This document shows, piece after piece, positions 1 through 12,166 of a stretch of 64,000 nt of DNA; within the stretch, counting starts at the first letter, position 1; each line of letters opens with the position of its first letter. The notes under the pieces are model-generated. The model searched no databases. It was not told the origin of the DNA and saw only the letters and a program-made list of their open reading frames with translations. Source of the DNA: Cryptomeria japonica (taxonomy: Eukaryota; Streptophyta; Pinopsida; Cupressales; Cupressaceae). The position numbers were made by a program, and so were the translations under genes. The stretch spans positions 233,129,303-233,193,302 of the forward strand of contig NC_081415.1 in NCBI RefSeq assembly GCF_030272615.1. Direction: 5' to 3'.

Positions 1-2
1 TC

Positions 3-914
3 ATTCAAGGAATTCAGGAGAATCTTACTATTGATAGAAACAAAAGAAGAAAACTTCATGAAAAGATACAGAGTGATGATGATGAAAAAGAAACTCTTAA
101 TGATCTTGTAAGCAAATTGAAGCAAGAAAACATGACCTTGAGGAATGAGATGCAAGAGATGACTATGAGATTTTGTAAGGACATTGAAGACAGAAAAAAG
201 AATGGAGTTGACTTGGCTAGGAGAATCAATGATGCTGGAAATGAAAATCTAAGACTCAGTCATGAAAATGATTTGCTAAAGACAGATCTAATTCATGTGG
301 AACATGATAAAACTGAACTCATGAGATAGAAAGATTTTTTGGAAAATGAGTTGGCTACTGCAAATCAACATAAGGAGAAATTCAAGAAAAGTTAAGAAGA
401 ACTTGATGATATGTTGAAAAATCAAAAACCTAATGGAGATACTAATGGACTTGGCTTGGAAGTTGGTGAAAGCTCTGGTACTACAAACAATTATGATCAC
501 AGTAAACTGGTAAGACAACCTAATGCCTGCAAATTTAATGGGAAATATTTTAACTGTAACAAGTATGGTCATAGAGAAAATTAGTGTAGGTCTAGAAACT
601 ATCATAACACTAATGCACCCACTGATCAATGTAAAAAATGCAACAAAATTGGTCATAATTCAGAAAATTACAGAATGAATGTAAGATGTTATATTTGTGG
701 AAGATTTGGACACTTATCTAATCAATGCAGAACACAAACCAACATAGGATATATAAAAGCTATTGAGAAAAACAATGTGACTTGTTATGCTTGTAACAAG
801 ATTGGACATATTGCAGAATTTTGTAGAAGTAAGACTTTACCGGCAAATAACAAAGGACCCAGTTTGAAAAGTAAAGAGAAGGTTGAAGAGGTAAAGGAAG
901 AATTTTCAAAATAA
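3..914 (+). pseudogene. gag-like protein: coiled coil plus CCHC zinc knuckles (element A)
   Basis: One frame stays open from the window edge to 914 except for stops at 327, 393 and 581. The first two thirds are charged heptad-rich sequence, as in a coiled coil. The end holds a series of zinc knuckles; two are intact, CYICGRFGHLSNQC and CYACNKIGHIAEFC (C-x2-C-x4-H-x4-C), and two before them are damaged. Knuckles of this kind bind RNA in retroelement Gag. The protein is homologous along its length to the gag of element I (49585-50667; both have an ELATAN block and VRQPNA before the knuckles) and more weakly to that of B. There is no copia UBN2-type gag region, so this is an unusual gag design. 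Confidence 0.75.
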
Positions 915-1164
915 TGAATTAGAAAGTCAGATCTGAATGTTAATGAAGTTATTCCCTCACTGGTAGAACAGAGTATCACTCCACCAGCAGGAGATCCTTC
1001 ATCTAACTAAGAGATAACCCTTGGGGGTATGGCCACTAAATTGAAAATCATGCTAGTTTACCCTCGGTTGATGGTAAGAAGATGAAATGCTTCTTTACCG
1101 GTAGATGAGTTAAGTTTTCACTTAACTGACAGACATTTATTGTGGTAGTTGAAGGAAATGACAT
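915..1164 (+). other. Decayed gag tail and ORF1-ORF2 spacer of element A
   Basis: The gag frame continues past a stop as a degraded tail ending near 1008 with GDPSSN and a stop. The J copy ends in the same way (GSSSSN plus stop near 61356). The rest is non-coding spacer leading to the possible internal promoter. Confidence 0.5.
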
Positions 1165-1313
1165 TATAAAGCAAGTTTTTTTCACTCTTTTTCACTCACC
1201 GAGCATTCAATTTTTTTGAGAGCACGAAAACCCGAGTGAAGGCATCCACAACAAGAAGTGAAGCATATCTTTTCAAGAATTCAAACCTAAAGGTAGATTA
1301 AGGTATTTGTACA
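1165..1313 (+). promoter_or_regulatory. Possible internal promoter and leader of ORF2 (element A)
   Basis: TATAAA at 1165-1170 is followed by pyrimidine-rich TTTTTTTCACTC sequence and, about 145 bp later, the ATGGCTTCC start of ORF2. The TTTTTTTGAGAGCA and CGAGTGAAG segments here have counterparts in the same place in element B (15511-15790, minus), where the LTRs are unrelated. This fits a separate promoter or subgenomic mRNA for ORF2. A spliced leader is an alternative. Transcription is not shown by sequence alone. Confidence 0.4.
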
Positions 1314-4300
1314 ATGGCTTCCTCCTCTACACCTGAATTCATTGCAAACCCTACTATAATTGAAGTGGTTAAACACCCTAGGCCCATATTTAAGATCATA
1401 CCCGAAGTAGCGAAGCAGGATGATACCCTAGGAACATTCTCTAAATTCCTAAAGGAGTTGCTTATGCAGAAGACCCTAGGATATACATACATTGTCATAT
1501 TGAGGAACGAGGAGTTGATGAAATCATGAGCATGTATAGGACTGTAATTTGTGATGAAAATGGTAATGTGAAACTGGAACACAAGATAATTGAAACCCTA
1601 GGTTTTGTGGAAATACTTAGCATTCCTGATTTTCCCAAGGAAGTTGTAAGAATTGTACTTAGAAGAGTTCATGGGGAATTCTTTTGGCTTGACTCAATCC
1701 ATAAGATTACAAAAGCAGTTAAGGCAGTGACTGGCTTACCTTCCACCGATAGCAGACCAAAAAAGGGAAAGAAGGTGTCTAATGACACTGTGATGACCCT
1801 AACCGGTGCAACCCATGATAGCAGATCCCTGAGAGTTAACGATATGAAAGATATAAATGTTAGATTCATTAGCATGATTCTAGGATATAAAGCTACACAT
1901 GCTAATAAATTAAACTCTATTTCTAGTTTATGCATCAAGAGTGCTTATGACATGGTAAACAGTTACACTAAGATTGACATATGTGAATGGTTAAAAGATG
2001 AATTGATTGATAATCTGAAGAAAATCAAAGGAGAAAGGAAAGGTACTTTCAGATTCGTTAATATACTTGTGTGCCTATTTCTATACATCACTAAGGAAGT
2101 TCTCGGTATAGGTAGAAAAGAATTTGGTTTTGATATACTGGTGGGTAAACAACTTTTGGATATCTTTACCAACATGGGAGATGATAAGGAAAAGAACATA
2201 ATTGAATACTTTCAGGCATTTAAGGCTGGAATGAAAACAAGGGAAAGACTATCTCAAAGCATAGTTGACAAATATTGGAAGGAAATATGTTTTTTTATAA
2301 AGAAAGATGCAATCTGGATGGAAGCAGTGGTTCCTAGAACTATTTGGGTGACAAAAATGGGTTATGAGGCAGATGAAAACATAATTGAAACATATGCTAA
2401 AGCCCTACTTGAAGACCCTAGAGAACTTGAAGAGGAAATATTTGGTAGTGCTGAAACCATTGAGAGCAAGGTTAAGTGTCTAAAACGAAGGAAGAAAATA
2501 GAGAAAACCATCAGAAAAGCAACAAATCAGGCCAAAGAGACTAAGGAAAACATACTGAATATGACTGGTATTAAGGAAAGCGACCTGGAAGGGATACAAC
2601 CGGAAGCTCATCTTTCACCAGTTGGAACTTCATCTGACAGTGAAATCCTAGCTGAGTTTAAGAGACTAGAAAGGAAAAGAAAACCTTCAACGGTACTTGC
2701 TCCTACACCAAAGAGAACAAGAAGGAAACAACAGGAAGTAAGGCCCTCGGCAAAGAAAATGACACTAAGAAAGAAGAAGGAAAAACAAGTTATTCCTCCT
2801 TTAGAAAATATTTTGAATGAAATTACTCAAGAAGGAAACTTATCCAATATCAGCAAGTTGTATAATAATTTCACTAATGAAGAAAAGGAAAGCGTAGAAA
2901 ATAGTGTCATTCTACACTTAGACATATATAAGAAATTTTTTGATAGAAGTTGTAGATGATTTATTGAGTGAATTGTATAGGAGACTAGATGCAAAGAGAT
3001 TAGCAATTGTGGAATTAGATAAGAAGATAAAGGTAGAAAAATTACTTGTAGTTCCCCTAGTGAAATCATCAGAAGAAATTGATGAACTGATAAGTGAGGC
3101 TAACAGAATTGTATTTTCCACTGGTCACCGACATGTAGCTTTAATGGCTAGCAGAATGAATGACATATCTGAAGAGATAGCGGATAAATTGGATATCTTC
3201 TTTGTGGAGAAAGAAAAGAAAAAAGAACTTAAAAGGCCCAAAGCTTTCAGAGTCTATCAAAAGGATATGGAAAAAGGTAAAGGCAAGGTAGGTGGTCCTC
3301 CAAGCATAAAAGTAATTGATAATTTTCCCCCACCTTCTTCTAATACTCCATTGACACAAACTATTGATACATCACCGGTTACTGATAATATTGAGAGTAT
3401 GCAGACTACACATGAAGATCCTAATCCTAATTCAGAGGTGTTATATACTATGAATATTGACACACAAGAAATAAACATTGTGGTTGATAAGGAAACCACT
3501 GAGAAGAAAGATGTGGCAACTGAGCCACCAACTAAGAATATTGCTATAAAAACACATGTTGAGGATACAATTGGAAATATTGAGATCAGGGCTGAAACAC
3601 ATGTTGAACAATCAGTTGACCCCCCTGGAACTGAAACGGTGATAGATACCATTGTTGCACACACTAATAAACCTACTGAGTTAGAGCAATAGGCTACTGA
3701 TAACATAGTAAAATCTATTGAGATACCGATAATGGATAGTTCAGAGGTACACAGAGAAACCGGTAGAAAATACTGAGACTTCATCAGAGAAACCGACAGC
3801 AAAAAACACAAAGAAACTGGCAGCAAAAAACACAGAGAAACCGGTAGCAAAAAATACAGAGAAACAAACAGAGGTACATTTTGAGAAACATGACGAGAAA
3901 AAGGTTGAGAAACCCAAACCTTTGCTAGTTGAGATGCAGACACAGACTGACCTACCAGAGGTCACCATAAGCAAAGAGGTTACTCACATCGACATAATGC
4001 AAATTGTTAAAGTAGTTGGACAATCTTCTGGTTCCTCAACAAAATTCAGACTGACCAATGTAACAGAGATATTATTGGATTCCATCAAGAAAATAACAGA
4101 TTGCAATGCACTTGCATACAAGGAAATTGATGATACCATCCCTATTTTGAAACTGATTGCACCCAAGTGCAATGTGGATAATAAAGATTCTTTGAGTCAA
4201 TTAGACACATTGTCTAAGTATATCACCGACAACCTATTGATAGTTGATCAGATTAATGAGGAAACTTTCAGTGAGAAAATGAATAGAGAGAAAGAAAGAT

Positions 4301-4830
4301 TCTTTGATGAAACAATAAAAAGATGCAAGGAACACATTGATACCTTATTATCAGTACTAGGAAAAACAATAATGGAATTTAAAGAGTTGTACAGGGATAC
4401 ATGCAAGACTGATGTTTTGATAGTAGATATATACAATAAAATCAGTGAAGTGCACAAAGAAATACATATTATTGTTGATAATCTCATTGGTTCACTTGAA
4501 CCATTATCGGTAATAGAGAAGGAAATAGGAGAATTTGAAGAAAAACTTGAGAAATTGGAGAAGGAAAAGGAAAGAATAAAGTTCAAGGCTAAGGAACTAA
4601 AATGTAGACTTGGTCTAAAACTTAACATCCTCATCTCTTTGAGAAAAGAGATATCAGAGGCACTTGTTCTTGGACTTAAGACACCAGAAGAGCGAATGCA
4701 CATACTCACCGGTACAATACAAAGGACAGAAGTAGCATTAAAAGACAGTGAAAGGTTCACTAACAACTTAAATTTTGTACTGGCAAATCTATTTCAGATT
4801 GTAACCAACTGGTTACAGGGATCCAGCTGA
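1314..4830 (+). pseudogene. ORF2 of element A: long unrecognised protein, two frameshifts
   Basis: The coding signal runs from ATGGCTTCC at 1314 to TGA at 4830, about 1170 codons, in three pieces: 1314-1529, 1526-2959 and 2940-4830, with further shifts near 2950 and 3700. The N-terminal half (about 350 residues) is globular and matches ORF2 of B: LTGATHDSRSLRVNDMKD here against LTGSVSDSRGMTVNSIKD there. It also matches the J fragment (MEAVVPRTIWVTKMGYEAD against MEVVEPQIVWIMPMGYEVD). A basic Lys/Arg-rich stretch follows, then a small conserved block (NLSNISKLYNNFTNEEKE), an acidic linker with an octapeptide repeat, and a C-terminal coiled coil ending LQGSS. I do not recognise the family. It replaces pol in position. 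It could be a captured host gene or a Gag-like structural protein. Confidence 0.7.
3790..3861 (+). repeat. Three 24-bp tandem repeats in the ORF2 linker
   Basis: Three 24-bp units begin AAACCGAC, AAACTGGC and AAACCGGT. They encode the octapeptides KPTAKNTK, KLAAKNTE and KPVAKNTE, with weaker copies just upstream. B has a Lys/Glu octapeptide-like repeat at the equivalent place. Confidence 0.85.
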
Positions 4831-4861
4831 GAACTACACTCAATTGACATTTTTGACAACC

Positions 4862-5042
4862 TTTGTCATTGATGTCAAAGGGGGAGTAGTAGAGATGAGA
4901 AAAATAATGAACAGAAGAGATCATCTGCTCAGGGGGAGCACAGATCTGGTACAATTTTTGGCAAGATTTTTGGACAACATATTTTGGATACATTTTTTGA
5001 CTTTTTCTCATGAGTGTTGCCATCAATGCCAAAGGGGGAGAT
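4862..5042 (+). promoter_or_regulatory. Three G-rich polypurine modules before the 3' LTR (element A)
   Basis: Module 1 (4862-4886) is a TTTGTCATTGATG stretch followed by TCAAAGGGGGAG. Module 2 (4928-4943) contains CTCAGGGGGAGCACAG. Module 3 (5017-5042) is TTGCCATCAATGCC followed by AAAGGGGGAGAT and abuts the LTR start TGTTGG. Module 3 is the standard position for the plus-strand primer; the other two resemble extra polypurine tracts. The same three modules occur in B and D. Confidence 0.75.
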
Positions 5043-5784
5043 TGTTGGAAAATGCAAACTCCAATGAGAAATTGTATGTGATTGAAGGTATTGTCATTGA
5101 TGGCAAACTTGCAATCCTATGGCATCGGTAAGCACCGACACCGACAGACTCTACACCGACAGTGGCAAAGATGATTACCGACACCCCAATTGATAGGATT
5201 TTGTTTATTACATCTTGTATTTAATTGTAATCTCTTTTTGTAAGCCGACAAGGAGAATTGTAATAGGAATTATATACAAGTATGAGATCTTGTAGATCAT
5301 TTTATGAGATGCGGATAGATGCAAATATGGGAAGATTATTATGAGAATATTAAGGTAGATTTTGGAGTAAGGACAACTTGGCATAACAAATGCTGAATTA
5401 AAGAAGTACATCATATTGGATTTATATAATCCATTTTGTAAGTCGGTGGGACTTCCCTTTTTGTAATTAAGCAGTGAGGTTTAGGCAGTTGGCCTTCTTG
5501 CATGTGCAGGCCCCTGTTGTAAGTAATATTCATTTATTGGCTAGTGAGTGAATATTGTGGGTCACAAATCCCACCGAGGTTTTTCCCACACTGGGTTTCC
5601 TTCTTAAAAATCTTATGTTATGGTGTGCTTTCTATGTTGTGCTTATTGTTGTTATTTACTGCATTAATTCTGGTTTACCGGTTCACTATTTTGGAATACA
5701 ATTTGTTTAATAAGATCAAAAAATCTATTAACCGGTTAGATACTGATTCACCCCCCCCTCTCAGTATCTTTGGGGATCCTAACA
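5043..5784 (+). repeat. 3' LTR of element A (742 bp)
   Basis: The LTR starts TGTTGGAAAATGC directly after AAAGGGGGAGAT and ends GGGGATCCTAACA. A TATA-like TTATATAC lies near 5269. The C-rich motif TTCACCCC...CTCTCAGT lies at 5747-5765, close to the LTR end. The bases after it, GTGAG, would be the target duplication; the partner copy is outside the window. Confidence 0.75.
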
Positions 5785-6078
5785 GTGAGCACACTGAATA
5801 TGGTCTTCATGGCTTCTTTATTACATATACATATTCTTTCTTCTTCAGTATCAATTGGGGGATATACATTCCTAGGGAGACCATTAAAAATTGCCATCTA
5901 GACATCATAACCTAGGGAGGACAGGTAGACTTCCATTCTACAACTCCAAAAAGCATAGTTTGAACCATCAAATATTGGAGTAGGGATTGAAACCAAACAA
6001 ACCATTGTGTCCTTAAGCCATAATCTACCCAAGTTGGACAAAGCTTGTCTAACTAGGAACCTAGGCTTTGATACCAAT
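5785..6078 (-). mobile_element. Internal remnant of element C with primer binding site
   Basis: On the minus strand the C LTR ends at 6079 and is followed after one base by TTGGTATCAAAGCC (plus 6064-6077), which matches the initiator-Met-tRNA primer site of plant copia elements with one change. The remaining 280 bp show no coding signal. A begins immediately to the left, so A probably inserted into C. Confidence 0.6.
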
Positions 6079-8425
6079 TGTTAGACACAATACACCACTG
6101 AGAGGGGGGTGAATTAGTGGTTCTCAAACTTTTTCCCTTTAGCTATCCTAGGTGTGTATACTGGTTATGGAATCTAACACAATACAAACTTACTGGTTAG
6201 TGGGGAGACCAACACAAATGCAATCACACAAATGGATATCACATAACACCAACATATTAGAGGAAAAACCAAGATGGGAAAAACCTCGGTGAGCAATGTT
6301 GCTGGTGTTTATTGCCATAAAATAGCCTCACAATCAAATCTATATTATAATGTTTAGGGCACCAACTCAAGGAGCTACAACCTCTAATTTAGGGCACCAA
6401 CCCCTGATTTAGGGAACCAACCCAAGGAGCTCCAACCCCTAACTTGTTTATGGGCTACAACCCAAAGGAGCTACAACCCCTGCATGAAGCTACAACTCAG
6501 TGATCACAATGAAAACATCAATTGCAAAAGTAGTTATCTTGTCATAAGTGAATCTTTCAACCATTTCATATGCCTTACTCTATCGATGAGATACCTTCTC
6601 TACTACACCGATACACTTCTCTTGCTGCTCTCATCTGCTGCTTCACTGTCGATAGACTCTACCGGTTCACCTCTACTCTCCTTCTACTCTCTGAGATCTC
6701 TTCCTCATTGTTCTACTCTTTACCAGTATGACACTCTATCAGTTCTATGTCTTCCTACTCTATAGCTTCCTTCACTTCTGCTCTATCAGTATGGACACTA
6801 CCGGTTCTGCCTTGCTACCGGTTGAACACTTCAACCCGATTCTCCCTGACTCTTGTGCTCTTCTCAGATACTCATTCAGAACTTGGTTTATTTTCTCTCA
6901 CATATAGAAGTAACACTTAATCACTTTGCAACAACACACTCTTCTTCCATTCAACAACTCTACTCTCTTATCCATCGACAACAATCTCTATTTTTGGCTT
7001 GCATATTTATAGACTAGTTTTCCTGCCAAAAGCCTATTCAAAATCTAGGGAGTTAGGGTTTCCTCATCATCCTCTAGGCAAACCAAATCCAATCAGATGT
7101 TTCTCGATCTGATCACCTAGATAACCAACTGTACAATTCTGCCATTAATGTGCCTTCTTGACCATAGCTTCTATCTCTTGCGATCTACTTTTTCCTTTAT
7201 CAACTGATTTCTTGATCAGCCACCAAGATCATTCTTGTTGTTTCCTTCATTTTCCTTGATCTCCTCAATCACTCTTAGTTAACTCTAAGTTTTCCTCCAG
7301 ACCTCGAGCCACAAACCTCTGCATAGCTCTAGAACACTTCCCGTGATTTGTGGGATCTTCCATTAATATTGACCAACTCTGCAACTACCCCATCGGTGTA
7401 CATTCCTTCTTCATCCAAATGTAGGTCTGCCACCTTGACTCCATGTGGCATCCAGGTTGACCAACTTCCAGCTTAACACTTCATGTCGGTCCAGATAGGA
7501 TCACTAACGAAACACTCTACTGGTTTCTCTTCTTTGTCGGTTTACTAACCCTGCTGGTATCTCACACACTACCAATTAACCTTCATGTCTTCACTTAGTT
7601 GAACTGCCGGTGGAACCCCTTAACTAGTTGGCAGACATATCTATCTAAAACATGCACATTTCCACAAATTGGGAAGTCTTCTATATCTGCACCTTGTCCA
7701 TATTACTGGTAAAACCTCTTGATGACACTCTATCGTCAACCTTTGCTAGACTCCATCTTCAGTCAGTCCTTATTCCTCTGTTTTCATATGCTCAGCCTTG
7801 CCTTCTCCTTGATCAGCTCAGACCATATTAGAACTAGCTTGTCAATATGACAAACACATCAAAATCCATTTGTTCAGGCAATTTAACTTGCCTTCTCTAT
7901 CAGTCCGGTGCATATTCCTATTCTCATGCACTTAAGGCATTCCATTAATTCACCGGTAGATCCGGTGTGAGCACATTCACTGTCAGTCATCTCTTCATAT
8001 GGTGACTGCATTCTTCATCTGGTGGGAGTCCTATTGTTCTGCAACCTCACAACATTATGGTGACCTGCTCATTCTTCTCTTCTGGTGTTGATGTGATTCA
8101 GGTGACATTCTGCCTCTTCATCACAAACACCTTCCAAGCATTCTGCTTATTGTCAACACTTCACTTGCTAGTTGACATACTCTTCTTCCTAGTGATACAC
8201 TGTGCCGGTACCGGTAACCTTACCATTCCATCCACACAAGTTAGACACAAACCTGTGTACCAGTGACTCTAGTGATCATCTTCCTCAACTTACCGGTGTT
8301 CTGCAAGGCAAGTTGATATCCAAGATATCTCATTCTGTACTTGTTCATGACAATCTTGCACATGCATCTCTTATACCAATAAACATCCCATATCCTCTTA
8401 CATCAATGACAACCCAATGCCAACA
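6079..8425 (-). repeat. Long LTR of element C (2347 bp)
   Basis: On the plus strand the segment starts TGTTAGACAC and ends CAATGCCAACA, so the minus-strand LTR runs from TGTTGGCATTG to GTGTCTAACA. It is followed by a primer site, so it is the 5' LTR of a minus-strand element. The C-rich motif near the LTR end is present in reverse (6097-6114), and a TATA box candidate (minus CTATAAATATGC) lies near 7002-7013. CCGGT is frequent through it. The right end lies inside the 5' LTR of D. No coding content is supported; short open frames here have no recognisable motif. Confidence 0.7.
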
Positions 8426-9109
<684 letters not shown>

Positions 9110-9110
9110 G

Positions 9111-9122
9111 TTGGTATAAGAG
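9111..9122 (+). promoter_or_regulatory. Primer binding site of element D
   Basis: TTGGTATAAGAG lies just after the 5' LTR end. It matches the plant initiator-Met-tRNA site TGGTATCAGAG with one change. Confidence 0.65.
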
Positions 9123-9172
9123 ACTTGGTTCCTTGGAGAAGAGCTTAATTTATTGAGGTAGATCTTGATCTG

Positions 9173-10729
9173 ATGGAACATTAATTGACTATTCCTATCT
9201 TTCAAGTATCTGACTATAGTTTCTGCAAAGTAAAAATGAGAGGATACCTAATATCTTTGGGATACAACATTTAGAAAGCAATGGAAACTAAGTATGTTCA
9301 ACTGGAAAATGGTCTTACCACTCTAGATGAGATTCAAGAGTTTGAAGAGAATTAAAAGGCAAGGTTTTTTATCTTTAGTGCTTTATCTAAGACTGAATTG
9401 ACAAAGGTTATTTCATTGAATACTTCTTATGAGGTTTGGGATATCTATGAAGGAAATGATAGAGTCAAATTATCAAAGAAGCTAACAGCTAAGTGCAGAT
9501 ATACGAACTTGAAAATGGAGGAAGGAGAGGACATAACTAGGTACGTTCAGAAGGTTGATAGTGTGGTAAATGAAATCAGAGAACTTGGCAACACCTTGAC
9601 TGATGAAGACATAATATAGAATATTTTGATGTCCCTACCAGAAAGTTACAGTGACAATATCTCGACTATTGAAGAAACCTATGATCTGAAGAAGTTCACT
9701 AGAGACTAGCTTTATGGTAGTCTATCAACATTTGAGATAAGGAAGTTTGGAAAAGACAAAGCTAAGACTGAGTCTGCCTTTAAATCCTCTAAGGAAAATT
9801 TGGAAGATGAAAGTTCAGATGAGATGGAGGCAAACTTTGCAAGGAAACTAAAGAAAGGCATTGGCAAATACAAAGGTATATTACCCCTTAAATGCTTTAG
9901 ATGTGGAAAGATTGGTCATATTGTTACTAGGTGTCCTAAAAGAGGTTCAAGACAAAAATATAGAGAAGGTAAAGGAAAATTTAATAAAAGATCCTATTAT
10001 GTCAAAGATGATGCTAGTATTTTAGATGATGAATCAAATTATGAAGAAGGTGATTGCTTCTTTTTGGTAGAGAGAGATAAACCTAAGATTTGTATTCCTA
10101 ATATTGGTGCTACTTCTTTACATGCTAGGAAAGATAGAAGTGAATGGTTGTTTGATAGTGGATGTTGAAATCATATGATTGGTGATAAAAGAAAGTTTGT
10201 GAAACTTCATAAGTATGATGGTGATTATGTTAGGTTTGGAGATGATCAAACAACACAAATTGTGGGAATTGATTCTATTTATTTTGATAGAAATTATAAT
10301 ACTGACAATGTTTACTATGTGAAGAGTTTGCATCATAACCTTTTGAGTGTTGGACAGATGTGAGAAAATGGTTAAAATGTTGTTTTTCAAGATGATGGTT
10401 GTGAGATCCGAAAAGGATCCATAATTGTTATTGCATTATGGAAAAGGAATTGTAGAAACATGTATCTGCTAGGAGCTATGAAGCATTGTTTGTTATCTCA
10501 TATCAATGATAACTGGCTCTAACATTGGAGGATGTGTCATAACAACTTTGACAACTTAGCAAATATTAGCTAATCAAGTGCATTGAGAGATTTACCGAGA
10601 TTGACCTAACTAGATAACAACATTTGCAGAGAATGTAAAGTTGGAAACTAGATGAAAGAAACTTATAGAGCAAAGGACCATTCATCCACCAGATTGTTGG
10701 ATTTAGTGCATACATCCCTATGTAGTCTG
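9173..10729 (+). pseudogene. Copia gag-protease-integrase N-terminus (element D)
   Basis: One frame from ATG at 9173 covers Gag (FSALSKTEL, then a KLTAKCRYTNLKMEEGEDI block typical of copia UBN2-type Gag), a CCHC knuckle CFRCGKIGHIVTRC near 9893-9934, and the protease with an intact DSG near 10150 (EWLFDSGC) and HNLLSVGQM near 10340. The integrase zinc-binding region follows (HWRMCHNNF, CRECKVGN), then LVHTSLCSL, where B interrupts. About ten in-frame stops break it, the first four codons from the ATG. The frame resumes at 18431. Confidence 0.8.
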
Positions 10730-10734
10730 ACCAA

Positions 10735-11870
10735 TGATGAATACTAAGAGGGGGAGGTGAATTAGTATGCCAAAAATATCTGCACTTAAACACTTTGCAA
10801 GACTGACAGTAAACTGGTAAAACAATTTAGCAGACAAACCGGTTAACAAACATGCAAACCAAATAGCTAATAATGCATTCACCCACAGAAGCAAAAACAC
10901 CATGACACAAGAGATTTTGATGTGGAAACCCAAATGGGAAAAACCACGGTGAGATGGAACTCACAAGTAACTATCTACAAAATAGGAACCAGACCGGTTA
11001 AGGTCTTACAATGTTCTTTACTAGAACAGATCCTGTTAGGAATCTCAATCTCTGTTAGGAGATAAGTCTGATTAAAGACTACCTTGCTAGAGGATTTTAG
11101 ATCCACAGATGTGAACCACCTTGTTAGAGGATTTACAAAAGGCTTTTTGGCCTACCCGGTTAAGGGCTACAGACTTGTCAAAGATGTGAGTAATCAACAA
11201 GTGTTTGATCTAGCTAGTAGCACAGATTGCTTGGTTAGATTCTTGGTAGCTCGTTCCTAATGCACTCCAGCATTACTTCAGTCTTCTACACATTCATATT
11301 CTCTCCAACTCCTCAATCACCTTAAACCCTAGAAACAACATAAACTTTCACTATATCCACATCAACAACCTAAAACCCTAGACATGATGTCCTTATAAAG
11401 GAATCTGATTTCATGTCTATCCAATAGGATTGCATTACAATTTCCTAAGTTCAATGAACCTGGACATACTTGGTACCACGACACAAAAAGGCACTGTTTA
11501 GGTGTCAGCATCATCAAACAATTGGTGGATGGTAACTCATCACAAAATGTCGGTTGGTAACTCATCATAGAGTATTACTGGTTCATACAAAATTCCGGTT
11601 GCGGGTTTGACAAAAATGAAGACTAGTAAAAATGTGTTATGCTGCTTTAGTCCCTCGTACTGCTTGCTATCCACGAACTGCTTGGGGTCAACATGCCACT
11701 TCAGACTGGGAAACACATTCTACAAAACATCAATAGTCTAAAGACTATAATACAACATACCAGTTGGAACAAATACCAGTTGTGCTCAAACTCATACATA
11801 TAAAGAGGATCTTAATGCAAGTGTGTGTCCATCATTGACAATCACAACATAAACATCAAAAATGCCAACA
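10735..11870 (-). repeat. 3' LTR of element B
   Basis: On the minus strand it starts TGTTGGCATTTTTG and ends AGTATTCATCA. A TATA box candidate (minus TTTATAAGGACATC) lies near 11388-11401, and the C-rich motif lies in reverse at 10743-10763. Confidence 0.93.
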
Positions 11871-12123
11871 ATCTCCCCCTTTGGCATTGATGGCAACAAT
11901 TAGGAAAATAAAATTTTGAAATCTAAATGTTTTACAACAAAATCATGCCATTTGCAAAATTTCTCCCCCTAAGCATATACACTATCCCTTTGACAATACA
12001 ATGTATAACAATTTTTCATATAGAGCATAAACATTGAGATATTTATAGCATATAATCAAAATTTTGATTACCAGATACTTCTCCCAAATAGAATTCTTCT
12101 CCCCGTTTGCCAACAATGACAAA
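11871..12123 (-). promoter_or_regulatory. Polypurine modules of element B
   Basis: Reading on the minus strand: TTTGTCATTG...AACGGGGAG (12123-12099), CTTAGGGGGAGAA (about 11973-11961), and TTGCCATCAATGCC followed by AAAGGGGGAGAT (11896-11871), which abuts the LTR. Order and sequence match those of A. Confidence 0.75.
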
Positions 12124-12166
12124 GTACAAAGCTATTTCCATTTGATATTAGAATAATAATAAAATT

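Larger units (their letters stand above)
1..5784 (+). mobile_element. Element A: pol-less copia-like LTR retrotransposon, 5' end outside window
   Basis: The order on the plus strand is gag-like frame, spacer with a possible promoter, ORF2, three G-rich polypurine modules and a 742-bp 3' LTR. No protease, integrase, reverse transcriptase or RNase H motif (for example YVDD or NGVVER) is visible anywhere in it. The same gene order recurs in element B on the other strand, although the LTRs of A and B are not alike. The 5' LTR and primer site lie left of the window. The element is decayed: both frames carry stops and ORF2 carries two frameshifts. By its ends it belongs with copia elements, and it is probably mobilised by one in trans (inference). 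Confidence 0.75.

Noticed and set aside
3257-3943. 228-codon minus-strand frame with Phe/Val/Ser-rich membrane-like sequence
   Set aside because: It is antisense to the ORF2 linker repeats; the plus-strand frame has homologues in B.
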